From NCBI RefSeq assembly GCF_003697815.1, contig NZ_RDQG01000018.1:27073-91072 (forward strand): a stretch of 64,000 bases of DNA, in the 5' to 3' direction. This stretch comes from Halalkalicoccus subterraneus. Its GTDB lineage: Archaea > Halobacteriota > Halobacteria > Halobacteriales > Halalkalicoccaceae. Position numbers and translations under genes: made by a program. Shown one piece after another: positions 34,290 to 43,633 of this stretch (positions are counted from its first letter, which is position 1; each line of letters opens with the position of its first letter). The notes under the pieces were generated by a model. That model was given only the letters and a program-made list of their open reading frames with translations. It was not told where the DNA came from and searched no databases.

Positions 34290-35515
34290 CGCCCCAACTC
34301 CTCGTGGGCGCTTGAGAGATGCCGGGAGGCAAGCGCAGCCAGCAGCGAGAGCTCGCCCGCGAGCGCGCCCGTCGCGATGACCTCCGCCAGTGCGTCGGCG
34401 TTCGAGCCCGGCGGATCTCCCCCGCCCCGGAGTCCCACGACGTCGAGGGCCTCCGTCTGCGTCGGCAGTTTCGTCCCGCCACCCACCGTGCCGACCTCCA
34501 GACTCGCGATCGAGAGGCTTGCGTACAGGTCTCCGTCCTTGACCTCGGCGGTCGTGATCGCGTTCGCCCCTTCCACTACTTGCGCGGCGTCCTGGCCCGT
34601 CGCGAGGAAGGCCGCCGCGACCGTGTTCGCGGCATGGGCGTTGAAGCCCAGCGCGCCGGCTTTTGCGCTCCCGATCAGGTTCTTGCGCGTGTTGGCCTCC
34701 GCGATCGCTTCGGGGGTGGTGTGGAGTCGTTCCTCGACGACTTCCCGAGGAATCGTCACGTCGGCGGTGACGCTCCGCCCCCGACCCTCGATGGCGTTGA
34801 TCGCGGCGGGTTTTTTATCCGAACAGAGGTTGCCCGAGAGCGCGACCAGCGATGCAGTGGTCTCGTCTTCGATCAGGTCACAGGCCGCCTGCGTCGCGAT
34901 CGTCACCATGTTCATCCCCATCGCGTCCTTCGAGTCGAACCGGAACCGGAGGAAGACGTTGTCGCCGACGACGTACGGCGTGACGTCCAGTAGCTCGCCG
35001 TGGCTGGTCGTCTCCTCTGCGGCCTCCCGCAGCGCCTCGGTGTTCTCCTCGACCCACTCGACGACCTCCGCCGCTTCGGCGATCCCCGAAACTCGGAAGA
35101 CGGGCGCGCGGGTCATCCCCGACTTGGTGACGCGGGCGTTCGCGCCGCCCGCACTGCGGATCACCGAACAGCCACGGTTGACCGAGGCGACGAGCGCACC
35201 CTCGCTGGTCGCGAGCGGCAGGTAGTACTCGCCCTCGGCCGCGCCGCTCCCCCCCTCCTCGTTTTCGTTGATCGGGATCGGCCCGGCGACGCCCATCGGG
35301 AGCTGTGCGCCCCCGATCATGTTCTCGACGTTCGGATCGGCGTCGCCCGCCGAAAACGAGAAGTCACCGATCGTTTCGAGGTCGGCGTCGGTCTCGGTTT
35401 CGAGCAGGTGTCGCCGGGCGGCGGCGGCCGTCTCCGGATCGGCGTGCTCCTCGAGTTCGTGCAGGCGCAGGTCGCCCCCGCGGACGCGTTCGGCGAGATC
35501 GGCTGGATCGGTCAT
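34286..35515 (-). CDS. hmgA: 3-hydroxy-3-methylglutaryl-CoA reductase
   Basis: A 409-residue class I HMG-CoA reductase of soluble archaeal type, with no membrane anchor. HMG-CoA binding ENMIGGAQLPMGVAGP (about 64-79), catalytic Glu in ATSEGALVASVNRG, Lys in SDKKPAAINAI, Asp and NADPH site in DAMGMNM and GTVGGGTKLPTQ are in order; the catalytic His is near the C-terminus (RHLSSAHEELGR). It makes mevalonate, the committed precursor of archaeal ether lipids. hmgB lies 23 kb away, so the two are not one operon. Confidence 0.96.
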   Translation of the reverse strand: MTDPADLAERVRGGDLRLHELEEHADPETAAAARRHLLETETDADLETIGDFSFSAGDADPNVENMIGGAQLPMGVAGPIPINENEEGGSGAAEGEYYLPLATSEGALVASVNRGCSVIRSAGGANARVTKSGMTRAPVFRVSGIAEAAEVVEWVEENTEALREAAEETTSHGELLDVTPYVVGDNVFLRFRFDSKDAMGMNMVTIATQAACDLIEDETTASLVALSGNLCSDKKPAAINAIEGRGRSVTADVTIPREVVEERLHTTPEAIAEANTRKNLIGSAKAGALGFNAHAANTVAAAFLATGQDAAQVVEGANAITTAEVKDGDLYASLSIASLEVGTVGGGTKLPTQTEALDVVGLRGGGDPPGSNADALAEVIATGALAGELSLLAALASRHLSSAHEELGR

Positions 35516-35602
35516 ATCGGTCCCTCGTAACCGCGGGGCCTAAGAATGCCGGTCCGGCGCCCGATCCCAACGGCTTTGGTCGCCGCCGTCCCTCCCGCGG
35601 GT

Positions 35603-37114
35603 ATGACCGAGGCCGCGGACCTGCTGGTGCGAAACGCCGAGATCCACACGCTCGCCGACCCCGACACGACCCACGAGGCACTGGCAGTGCGGGACGGCCG
35701 GATCGTCCGGATCGGGAAGACCTACGAGATCGACTTTCTGGAGGGCGTCGAGACCCGCACCATCGACTGCGAGGGCCGGGTCGTCCTCCCCGGGTTCATC
35801 GACGCTCACACTCACATGGAAACGCTCGGGCGCTATCTCGTCTATACTGACCTCTCGGGAGCGAGCGGTCCCGACGACTGTGTCGAGCGCCTTCGGGCGA
35901 CCGACGACGGGGAGGAGTGGGTCCTCGGCTTCGGCTACGACGAGAGCGCGTGGAACGACGCGGACTCCCTCACGAGCGAGGACCTCGATCGCGTGAGCGA
36001 AACGCGACCGGTGGCGGCCTTCCGCGAGGACATGCACGTCGCCTCGATCAACTCCACGGCTCGCGATCGATACGAGGACGAAATGCCCGAGAGCGACGTC
36101 CGGGGCGAGGGCGTGATCGTCGAAGAGGCCGTCGACACCATCTACGAAGCGATCGCACCCGATCCCGAGGAGACCCGCCAGTTGCTCACGGCAGCCCAAG
36201 GGTTCGCGAACGCCCGCGGGGTGACGGGCGTCCACGACATGGTCAGGAACTCCCACGCCCCCCGAACCTACCGCGAACTCGACGACGAGGACGAGCTTTC
36301 CCTTCGAGTGCGGATCAACTACTGGAGCGACCATCTGGAGGCGGTTTCGGAGGCGGGGCTCCGAACGAATCACGGCAGCGAGAGAATGCAAACGGGCGCG
36401 ATCAAGACCTATACTGACGGGAGTTTCGGCGGCCGGACAGCGAAGCTTTCCGAGCCCTATACCGAGGGTGGGACCGGTCAGTGGGTCGTCTCGCCCGACG
36501 AACTACGCGATCTAGTCGAGCAAGCGAGTGATGACGGATTCCAGCTCTCGGCGCATGCCATCGGGGACGAGGCGATCGAAACGGCCCTCGACGCCTTCGA
36601 GGCGACCGACGATCCGGACGCGGCCCGTCACCGAGTCGAACACGCGGAACTCCTTTCCGACCACCAGATCGACCGCTTTGCCGACTCGGGAATCGTCGCG
36701 AGCGTTCAGCCGAACTTTCTCAAGTGGGCCGGCGAAAACGGGCTGTACGCCGACCGACTCGGAGATGAGCGCCGAGAGCGCACGAACCGCTACCGGGATC
36801 TGCTCGACGCGGGCGCGAACCTCGCCTTCGGCAGCGACTGCATGCCGCTCGATCCTCTACTAGGAGTTCACCACGCGGTCAACGCGTCCGTCGAGGGTCA
36901 ACGGCTCTCGGTCACGGAAGCGCTCCGGGCCTACACCGCAGGGGCGGCCTACGCCGGTTTCGACGAGGGTCGGCTGGGAACCGTCGAAGCCGGGAAACTG
37001 GCCGATCTGGTCGTCCTCTCGGAGTCACCGTGGACCTCCCCCGAATCGATCCGGGAGATCGACGTGACGAGGACGCTCGTGGGCGGCGCGGTCGTCCACG
37101 ACGCTTACGAGTGA
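35603..37114 (+). CDS. Amidohydrolase (YtcJ-like)
   Basis: A 503-residue amidohydrolase-superfamily enzyme. The metal-binding HTHMET follows PGFIDAHT (about 63-73); further ligand motifs are SAHAIGDEAIETAL, RVEHAELL and FGSDCMPLDPLLGVHHAVN. It resembles YtcJ-type metal-dependent hydrolases of unknown substrate. The ATG at 35603 is chosen (the frame starts 19 codons earlier) because the family begins near MTEAADLLVRNAEIHTL. Monocistronic, convergent with the phosphoglycerate mutase gene at 11 bp. Confidence 0.85.
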   Translation: MTEAADLLVRNAEIHTLADPDTTHEALAVRDGRIVRIGKTYEIDFLEGVETRTIDCEGRVVLPGFIDAHTHMETLGRYLVYTDLSGASGPDDCVERLRATDDGEEWVLGFGYDESAWNDADSLTSEDLDRVSETRPVAAFREDMHVASINSTARDRYEDEMPESDVRGEGVIVEEAVDTIYEAIAPDPEETRQLLTAAQGFANARGVTGVHDMVRNSHAPRTYRELDDEDELSLRVRINYWSDHLEAVSEAGLRTNHGSERMQTGAIKTYTDGSFGGRTAKLSEPYTEGGTGQWVVSPDELRDLVEQASDDGFQLSAHAIGDEAIETALDAFEATDDPDAARHRVEHAELLSDHQIDRFADSGIVASVQPNFLKWAGENGLYADRLGDERRERTNRYRDLLDAGANLAFGSDCMPLDPLLGVHHAVNASVEGQRLSVTEALRAYTAGAAYAGFDEGRLGTVEAGKLADLVVLSESPWTSPESIREIDVTRTLVGGAVVHDAYE

Positions 37115-37125
37115 GTGGACGTGGG

Positions 37126-38709
37126 TTAGAATCGGTCGGCCAGCAACGACTCGCCGGTCATCGCGTCCGGCACCTCGATTCCGATCCGTTGGAGAAGGGT
37201 GGGTGCGAGATCACAGAGCGAGCCGCCCTCGCGCACCCGGTACCCGCCATCGGTCCCGTCGGGATCGAGATAGACGAGCGGGACGGGGTTGTAGGTGTGG
37301 GCAGTGTGGGGATGCTCCTCAGTACCCATGTCGTCCGCATTGCCGTGATCCGCCGTAACCAGCACGTGTGCCCCGTGCTCGGCGAGCGTTTCGAGCAGTC
37401 GGTTCAACTGGGCGTCGACCGCCTCGACCGCGTCGACGGCCGCCCCGAAATCACCCGTATGACCGACCATGTCGGGGTTCGCGTAGTTGAGTACCACGAC
37501 GTCGGGTTCCTCGCTCTCGACGATCGAGATCGCGTTGTCGGTGAGTTCGGGAGCGCTCATCTGGGGTTGGAGGTCGTAGGTCGGCACGTCCGGACTCGAA
37601 ACGATCTCGCGGATCTCGCCGTCGAACTCCACCTCCCGGCCGCCGTTCAGGAAGTAGGTGACGTGGGCGTACTTCTCGGATTCGGCGGTTCGGAGCTGCG
37701 TTCGTCCGTGGTCGGCGAGCACCTCGCCGAGCGTGTCGGCGGGTTGGTTCGGCGGGAAGGCGACGGGCACGTCGAAGGTCTTGTCGTACTGGGTCATCGC
37801 CACCAGATGGACGTCGGGCGCGGGCGTGTCGAGTCCCCACTCGGACTCCGGTTGGATCCCCTTCAGCATCCGGGTGAGCTGGCGGCCGCGGTCGCCCCGG
37901 AAGTTGAAGAAAACCGCCACGTCGCCCTCTTCTATCGGCGAACCGCCGTCGACGATCGTCGGCTCGACGAACTCGTCGGTCTCGCCGCGTTCGTAGGCGG
38001 CCTCGACGGCCGCGGTCCCCGATGGGGCGGTGTACTCGGCCTCACGGTCGACCATCGCGTCGTAGGCCTTCCGGGTTCGCTCCCAGTTGGTGTCCCGGTC
38101 CATCGCATAGTACCGTCCCGTGACCGAGGCGACCTCGCCGGTCCCCGCTTTCTCGACGACCTCCTCGAGATCGCGCAGGTAGCTCGCGCCGCTTTTGGGG
38201 TCCGTGTCCCGGCCGTCGGTGAACGCGTGGGTAACGGCCTCGACACCCCGGTCTGCGGCCCACTCGATCAGCGCGTGGAGGTGTTGCTGATCGGAGTGGA
38301 CCCCGCCGGCGCTCACGAGCCCCAGGAAGTGGATCCGGCCGCCCGTCTCCTCCACGTCACCGGATTCCGCCCGGTTGCCAGCCGAGCTTCGCTCGGCGAC
38401 GTGCTCGAACGCCCCGTTGAGCGCCTCGTTCTCGCGAAACGATCCGTCGTTGATCGCGTCGTTGATCCGGGTGTAGGCCTGCTTGACGACTCGGCCCGCC
38501 CCGATGTTCAGGTGGCCGACTTCGCTGTTGCCCATTTGCCCCTCCGGTAGGCCGACCCGCCGCCCGGCCGGGTCCAACTGTCCGAACGCGCCCGCCTCAC
38601 GGATCCGGTCGAACGTGGGCGTTTCGGCGCTCGAAACGGCGTTTCGTCCCCCTTCGTCGCCGTCCTCGCGCAGTCCCCAACCGTCTAGTACGATGAGTGC
38701 GCCGTCCAT
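37126..38709 (-). CDS. gpmI: 2,3-bisphosphoglycerate-independent phosphoglycerate mutase
   Basis: A 527-residue Mn2+-dependent mutase of alkaline-phosphatase fold, of bacterial GpmI type. The phosphoserine is in MGNSEVGHLNIGAGR (about 59-73). Metal and substrate residues lie in ADHGNADDM, DGRDTDPKSG and RGDRGRQL. It interconverts 2- and 3-phosphoglycerate in glycolysis and gluconeogenesis. Start at ATG 38709 (MDGALIVLDGWG), since the ten codons before it are not family-like. Confidence 0.96.
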   Translation of the reverse strand: MDGALIVLDGWGLREDGDEGGRNAVSSAETPTFDRIREAGAFGQLDPAGRRVGLPEGQMGNSEVGHLNIGAGRVVKQAYTRINDAINDGSFRENEALNGAFEHVAERSSAGNRAESGDVEETGGRIHFLGLVSAGGVHSDQQHLHALIEWAADRGVEAVTHAFTDGRDTDPKSGASYLRDLEEVVEKAGTGEVASVTGRYYAMDRDTNWERTRKAYDAMVDREAEYTAPSGTAAVEAAYERGETDEFVEPTIVDGGSPIEEGDVAVFFNFRGDRGRQLTRMLKGIQPESEWGLDTPAPDVHLVAMTQYDKTFDVPVAFPPNQPADTLGEVLADHGRTQLRTAESEKYAHVTYFLNGGREVEFDGEIREIVSSPDVPTYDLQPQMSAPELTDNAISIVESEEPDVVVLNYANPDMVGHTGDFGAAVDAVEAVDAQLNRLLETLAEHGAHVLVTADHGNADDMGTEEHPHTAHTYNPVPLVYLDPDGTDGGYRVREGGSLCDLAPTLLQRIGIEVPDAMTGESLLADRF

Positions 38710-38810
38710 ACCCGAGGTGAAACCCGCCGCCGATAACAACCCATCGCTCCCTCGCGGTGGTAGTCAGTCGGCATCCGCAGGTTTTTTTCGCGGTAGGGCC
38801 AGACTCCGCT

Positions 38811-40061
38811 ATGACACTGGACCCGGTCCACTTCGAGGGGATCGCCGCGCTGGCCCGGCAGGTCGGCCGCCAGGTCGACGACGCTTCCCATCAGGAGTTC
38901 GCAGAGCGCGTCTGGGAGCGGTTTCTCGATCCCCTCGAACTCGACGGTCGCCGGGTGCTCGAACCGGTCGACAGACAGTACCGAAAGCGCGTCGCCATCG
39001 AGGACGCCGCGCTCTGTGAGCGCCCCTTTCCGGAGAGTTACGGGATCGACTCGGGGACGATCAACCCCACGACATACAAGAACGGCGTCGTGATGGACGT
39101 CGCGCACGCCGCGATGGGCTGTGTGCCGACCGATCTGGAATGTCACCGCTCGCGCACCGTGGTCATCGGCCTGCACGTCGACGACGACTCGGTGACGTTT
39201 CGCGAAGACTGGGTGAACTACGATGAGGGCTACAGCCGCCGGCGGATCCTCCTGCTTCGGGATATCGAGCGCCGTCGGTACACGGAGGCGACCGTCCACG
39301 CCCTCTCGTTGTATCTCGCGGAAAGCGAACACGCACTCGCCAACGCCGACGGGATCAACGACCTGCTGATCCTCGACGGGCCACTCTATCCCAAAGGCCT
39401 GCTGAGTTGGCGCGATCGCGCGCCCGAACTCGCCGAGCAACTCGAGGAGGAAACCCCTCGACAGGTGGTCGCGAGCTACGCCCGGCTCGTCGAGGGATTT
39501 CTCGATCGGAACGTCCCGCTCGCGGGCTTCGTCAAAAACCCCGCCGCGAAGCGGATCACGAACGCCGTCTCCGAGCGGACGCCCACCCCGTGGACCGACG
39601 ACGCCGCGCTGTTCGTCCGGTTGCTCGAACAGCGCGCGGAGGGCGAGCGGGTCCGGGACGAGCTCACCTACACCAACTGGTTCGTCTCCCGTGGTGGAAC
39701 CGACAGGACTTTCGCCGAGGACGGCGACGCGCTGGGGCTGGAGCGTCACCACCCTGCAGCGGACTACGAGGTCACCTTCTTCGCGATCTACGATCCCCGT
39801 GACGACGTGCTCTACACCGTCGAGGCGCCCTACGGTGTGACGAAGGACGCGGGGATGCGCGAGGCGCTGCAAACCCAGATGCTCTCGGAGGTCGCCGTCC
39901 GGCGCGGCCCACCCGAGGCGGTGGCCAAGGCCGACGAACTCGCGCGCATCAGCGCCCGCGAGAAGGAGTCGCTGCGCCGGATGATCGAGGGCGAACTCGA
40001 CACCGAACTCTCACGGACGTATGACGACCTCCGGTGGGGCGGCGAGGAAGCGTTCTTCTGA
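38811..40061 (+). CDS. nurA: NurA-domain nuclease
   Basis: A 416-residue NurA protein. Its N-terminal active-site Asp is in YGIDSGTINPTTY (about 78-90), and LLILDGPLYPKG and the C-terminal NYDEGYSRRRI also fit the RNase-H-like NurA fold. NurA digests DNA ends 5' to 3' in complex with HerA, making 3' tails for recombination. herA lies on the same strand 488 bp further on, after a gene on the opposite strand. ATG 38811 is supported by a T-rich element about 26 nt upstream. Confidence 0.9.
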   Translation: MTLDPVHFEGIAALARQVGRQVDDASHQEFAERVWERFLDPLELDGRRVLEPVDRQYRKRVAIEDAALCERPFPESYGIDSGTINPTTYKNGVVMDVAHAAMGCVPTDLECHRSRTVVIGLHVDDDSVTFREDWVNYDEGYSRRRILLLRDIERRRYTEATVHALSLYLAESEHALANADGINDLLILDGPLYPKGLLSWRDRAPELAEQLEEETPRQVVASYARLVEGFLDRNVPLAGFVKNPAAKRITNAVSERTPTPWTDDAALFVRLLEQRAEGERVRDELTYTNWFVSRGGTDRTFAEDGDALGLERHHPAADYEVTFFAIYDPRDDVLYTVEAPYGVTKDAGMREALQTQMLSEVAVRRGPPEAVAKADELARISAREKESLRRMIEGELDTELSRTYDDLRWGGEEAFF

Positions 40062-40085
40062 GACGTCGAGAACGACCGGCCTGAT

Positions 40086-40430
40086 CTAGATCTCCGCACC
40101 GGGTTCGGCCTTCTCGACGTCGATCTCGACGTCAGTAGGAGGGATTCCGATCCGGGCGAACTGCGTGCGGACGTGTTCCTTCGCGGCGGCGGTCCCCTGC
40201 TCGCGGGTGTCGAACCCTCGGGGCATGGGCGACTCGAAGGCGACGTGGACCGTCCGGTCGCCGATCTCCATCTCCGAGCCGCCGCTTTCGACCTCGTAGA
40301 ACTCGTCGCAGACCCAGACGTAGGGGGCGTCCTCGTCGGGCGCACCCCGGAACGTGGGGGCGCGCTCGCCACGCTCGAAGAGCGTCCCGGTCAGCGTCGT
40401 ACCGCGCGCGCTACCCCGAATGAGAAGCAT
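40086..40430 (-). CDS. DUF7113 family protein
   Basis: A 114-residue protein matching the haloarchaeal DUF7113 type: MLLIRGSARGTTLTGTLFERGE, APYVWVCDEFYEVESGG and a C-terminal VEIDVEKAEP. No enzymatic motif is visible; it is probably a small beta-rich protein. It lies on the minus strand exactly between nurA and herA, a placement that suggests a link to DNA repair, though this is only from context. Confidence 0.72.
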   Translation of the reverse strand: MLLIRGSARGTTLTGTLFERGERAPTFRGAPDEDAPYVWVCDEFYEVESGGSEMEIGDRTVHVAFESPMPRGFDTREQGTAAAKEHVRTQFARIGIPPTDVEIDVEKAEPGAEI

Positions 40431-40548
40431 ACCCCACCTATCCGGCCAGCGGGCAAAAGCCCGTTGACGGGGAGAAACGTTTCACCCTCTCCCGGCGATT
40501 CGGCCGCTGCCGGTAGGGTTTTTACGCTCGCCGGCCGATGGCGCAGAC

Positions 40549-42306
40549 ATGTCCGATCTCGGCGATTTCGCGCCCTCCACTTCCTCCACCGACGACGGCG
40601 ACTCAACGAGCTTCGAAGAGAGTTCGCTCTCCGCGGCCGGTCAGGACGCGGGGATCGGCACCATCCCGACGTCCCGCGGGCTGAAGATCGCCGAGGACGG
40701 CGACGACACGGAGATCCGCGCGTCGATCACCGTGGGTAACCGCTCGAACGTTCGTCTCGGGAAGTACCTCCTGCTCTCGTATCCCGACGACGAGACACTG
40801 TTCTGTCGGATCACCGGACTCGAATACGACCAGGAGTTTCACACCGACGACGCGAGCGAGATCCACGTCCGTCGGGCGATGCGAAACGGCGGGATCGAGG
40901 AGCGCGATTACAAGTTCCTCGCGACGCTCGAACCCATCGCGGTGCTCTACAGCGACGGCGATGAGTTGAAACGCCGGATGGCCGACCGCGTCCCGAAACC
41001 CGAAACGGTAGTCAGAGAAGCGACCGATACCGAGGAGATCAAGACCGGGCTGAAGATGCCGGAAGAGGGCGTCTTCATGGGTCATCTCGCGGTCGGCGGC
41101 GAGAAGGTCCGGACCGCCGCCGAACCCCCGACGATCGATTACCGGCTGAAGGACGACTACGAATCGGGCGACCCGCTCGTCTTTCGTCACACCCTGATCG
41201 CGGGCGGGACGGGATCGGGAAAGACCCACGGCGCGAAAAACGCCCTCAGACAGTACCTCCATCCCGACAGGGAGTACGAACTCGACGACGGACGGTCGAT
41301 CTCGCCGGCGGTCGTCCAGTTCGACCCGCAGGACGAGTACGCCCAGATGCACGACGACAACCCCGACGTCGGGCGCGAGGACGAACGCGCCTACGAGCGC
41401 GAAGGGATCGCTTACGGCGGGCATAGTGATACGAAAGCGTTCGTCCCGGCGGTCGGCGACTCATCGTACGCGGCCGACGGCCACCACGCCGAATGCGTCG
41501 AGTTCACGATCCCGTTCTCGATGGTACGAACGAACAAGTGGCTCGTCGCGGGCGGGGACCTGAACGACAACCAGTACAGCGCGCTGACCTACCTGCTCGA
41601 TCGGTTCTTCAAAGGACACGGCGATTCGGGGACCTACGCTCAGTTCAAGTCCTTCCTCGACGATCCCGCGCTGCGCGAGGAACTCGACGAGAGCGGTCGG
41701 GTTCACGAGGCGACGTTCGACGCGGTCAAGCGCCGCGCGTACGGCTTCGACAGCGTCTTCGATCAGAACGCGCCCGCGATCACCGACCTCGTTCACCGGT
41801 TCGTCCGCCCCGGCGGGCTTTCGGTCGTTCCGACCTACCACATCAACGACTCGCGCGCGACTGAGGTCGTCGTCCTCGCACTTGCGAGCCTGCTGGTCGA
41901 CCAAAAGCTCTCGAACGACCCCCAGTTCGACCGGATCAAGGAGACGCCGCTGGTGTTGGGAATGGACGAGGCCCACAACTTCCTCACCGGCGCCGAGAGC
42001 GCCCAGGCGAGGAAGGTGATCGGGAAGTTCGCCGACGCCGCGAAACAGGGCCGCAAGGAGCGGCTGGGGCTCTTCCTCATCACGCAGGATCCACAGGACA
42101 TCGCCGACGCGGTGTTCAAGCAGATCAACACGAAGGTCGTGCTCAACCTCGGCGACGAGGACGCCATCTCGGCGGTGAACATCCCTACGAACCTCGCGGG
42201 CAAGGTTCCGTACATGGAGAAGGGACAGATGGTCGTTTACTCACCGGATAACTCCGAACCCGTCGAACTGATCGGGCTGTCGAACTGTCTGACGAAGCAC
42301 GGTTAG
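40549..42306 (+). CDS. herA: HerA bipolar DNA helicase/translocase
   Basis: A 585-residue HerA/FtsK-like ATPase. The N-terminal 35 residues are disordered; then comes the HAS-barrel domain (about 35-150). Walker A GGTGSGKTHGAK is near 225-236 and Walker B LVLGMDEAHNFL near 465. An arginine-finger region AKQGRKERLGLFLITQDP follows. It forms a hexamer that loads and drives NurA in end resection. A T-rich TATA-like box (40518-40525) about 28 nt upstream suggests its own leaderless promoter. Confidence 0.92.
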   Translation: MSDLGDFAPSTSSTDDGDSTSFEESSLSAAGQDAGIGTIPTSRGLKIAEDGDDTEIRASITVGNRSNVRLGKYLLLSYPDDETLFCRITGLEYDQEFHTDDASEIHVRRAMRNGGIEERDYKFLATLEPIAVLYSDGDELKRRMADRVPKPETVVREATDTEEIKTGLKMPEEGVFMGHLAVGGEKVRTAAEPPTIDYRLKDDYESGDPLVFRHTLIAGGTGSGKTHGAKNALRQYLHPDREYELDDGRSISPAVVQFDPQDEYAQMHDDNPDVGREDERAYEREGIAYGGHSDTKAFVPAVGDSSYAADGHHAECVEFTIPFSMVRTNKWLVAGGDLNDNQYSALTYLLDRFFKGHGDSGTYAQFKSFLDDPALREELDESGRVHEATFDAVKRRAYGFDSVFDQNAPAITDLVHRFVRPGGLSVVPTYHINDSRATEVVVLALASLLVDQKLSNDPQFDRIKETPLVLGMDEAHNFLTGAESAQARKVIGKFADAAKQGRKERLGLFLITQDPQDIADAVFKQINTKVVLNLGDEDAISAVNIPTNLAGKVPYMEKGQMVVYSPDNSEPVELIGLSNCLTKHG

Positions 42307-42344
42307 GCACAGGCTATAATTGGCCGGACGATGATCGTTCGTGT

Positions 42345-42776
42345 ATGGCCCACACCGTTCTCGTCCCGACCGACGGCTCGCCCCAGTCCCGAGAAGCGAT
42401 CGAATACGCCATGCGCGAGTTCTCCGACGCGGAGTTCGTTGCTCTCACCGTGCTCAACCCGACCGAAATGGGTGCCGGGGGTACGGAGATGGGGATGGCC
42501 TCCTACGCCGACGAGTGGATGGACGCCGAGGAGGAACGCGCCGAGAAACGCTTCGAGGAACTCGGAACACTCGCCGCCGAGCACGGCGTCACGCTCGACG
42601 GCGAAACGATCATCGGGCGGCCCGCCCGCGCGATCGTCGATTACGCCGAAGAGCACGACATCGACCAGATCGTCATGGGAAGTCACGGCCGCGACGGCGT
42701 CTCACGGATCCTGCTCGGAAGCGTCGCCGAAACCGTCGTTCGGCGCTCGCCGTGTCCCGTAACCGTCGTTCGGTAG
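42345..42776 (+). CDS. Universal stress protein (UspA domain)
   Basis: A 143-residue single UspA domain. It begins MAHTVLVPTDGSPQS and ends with the ATP-binding set GSHGRDGVSRILLGSVAE then SPCPVTVVR, which fits the G-2x-G-9x-G(S/T) pattern. Such proteins bind ATP and accumulate under stress; the specific role is unknown. A TATA-like TATAATT at 42314-42320 lies about 28 nt upstream. The 65 bp after the gene hold the promoter of the next. Confidence 0.9.
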   Translation: MAHTVLVPTDGSPQSREAIEYAMREFSDAEFVALTVLNPTEMGAGGTEMGMASYADEWMDAEEERAEKRFEELGTLAAEHGVTLDGETIIGRPARAIVDYAEEHDIDQIVMGSHGRDGVSRILLGSVAETVVRRSPCPVTVVR

Positions 42777-42841
42777 CGGCTCGTCCGGATCGCCACCACG
42801 TTCGGGGACGCTGTTTTATCGCTCGATAACCTCCATCGGGT

Positions 42842-43084
42842 ATGATCCGGATAGACACGAGCGCCGTCGGGAGTGGGCTGATTCTCGCCGGCCTCCTGCA
42901 TCTGCTCGCACCCCAACCCCTTCTGAACACCGCGGGAGACCTCTACCGACGAGTGCTCGCCGTTGACTTCCGTCGAACCGATCGAACCGAACGTCGGGTT
43001 CGAGCAGTCGGGCTGGCGATGCTCGCCGCCGGCACGGTCGTCTCCGCGACCGACGGAGCGATCGAGGTCTCTACTGACGGGTAA
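42842..43084 (+). CDS. Small membrane protein, haloarchaeal
   Basis: An 80-residue protein with two hydrophobic helices (VGSGLILAGLLHLLAP, RAVGLAMLAAGTVVSATDG) and a basic loop of about 25 residues between them. A TATA-like TTTTATC at 42814-42820 lies about 25 nt before the ATG. I do not recognise the family. Confidence 0.6.
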   Translation: MIRIDTSAVGSGLILAGLLHLLAPQPLLNTAGDLYRRVLAVDFRRTDRTERRVRAVGLAMLAAGTVVSATDGAIEVSTDG

Positions 43085-43253
43085 CGTTCGAAGCAATCGT
43101 AAACGGCTCCCCGGTCGTCCCGGGGATCCGTACGCTTCGTGACGCCACGAAGGTGGCTCCGATCACTATTAAACAATGGAAAAATAACTGAACAGTATTG
43201 TATTTTTATATGTTAGACATCAGTGTATTATAGCAGATACGAGGTATCACTCC

Positions 43254-43517
43254 ATGTCCACGCCCTCCATCCACACCGAAAAATCGACTGCCTCCGACGG
43301 GGAGCAATCCGGGAATCGCTCGGACCGGCTCGCGGTCTCGACGCTCACACGGCCGTTCGAGGCGGCCGCTTTCTGGAGCGCGGTCGCCCTGCCGTTCCTA
43401 TATCTGCCACTGCTGGTCGCCGGACTCGATTCGAGCGCACAGCTCTCCGCGTTTCTCGCCCTCCTCGCGCTTCACGCCGTCGCGATCGTCGGCGGCCATC
43501 GACACAACCGCCAGTGA
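43254..43517 (+). CDS. Small membrane protein, haloarchaeal
   Basis: An 87-residue protein. The first 30 residues are polar, then two helices follow (AAAFWSAVALPFLYLPLLVAG and SAFLALLALHAVAIVGG), with a His-Arg tail. A TATA box (GTATTATAG, 43225-43233) lies about 25 nt upstream, within an AT-rich stretch (43165-43240) unlike the rest of the window. Function unknown. Confidence 0.6.
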   Translation: MSTPSIHTEKSTASDGEQSGNRSDRLAVSTLTRPFEAAAFWSAVALPFLYLPLLVAGLDSSAQLSAFLALLALHAVAIVGGHRHNRQ

Positions 43518-43633
43518 GGGGTCCCGTCCCGCGTCTCCCAGCGAAACGGGTGTGACTGATTGTGAAACTGCGACTGCCCTCAGCGTATCTCACTGGATAG
43601 TGGAGACCGATACCGGCCCTCACTGCCCGGCCG

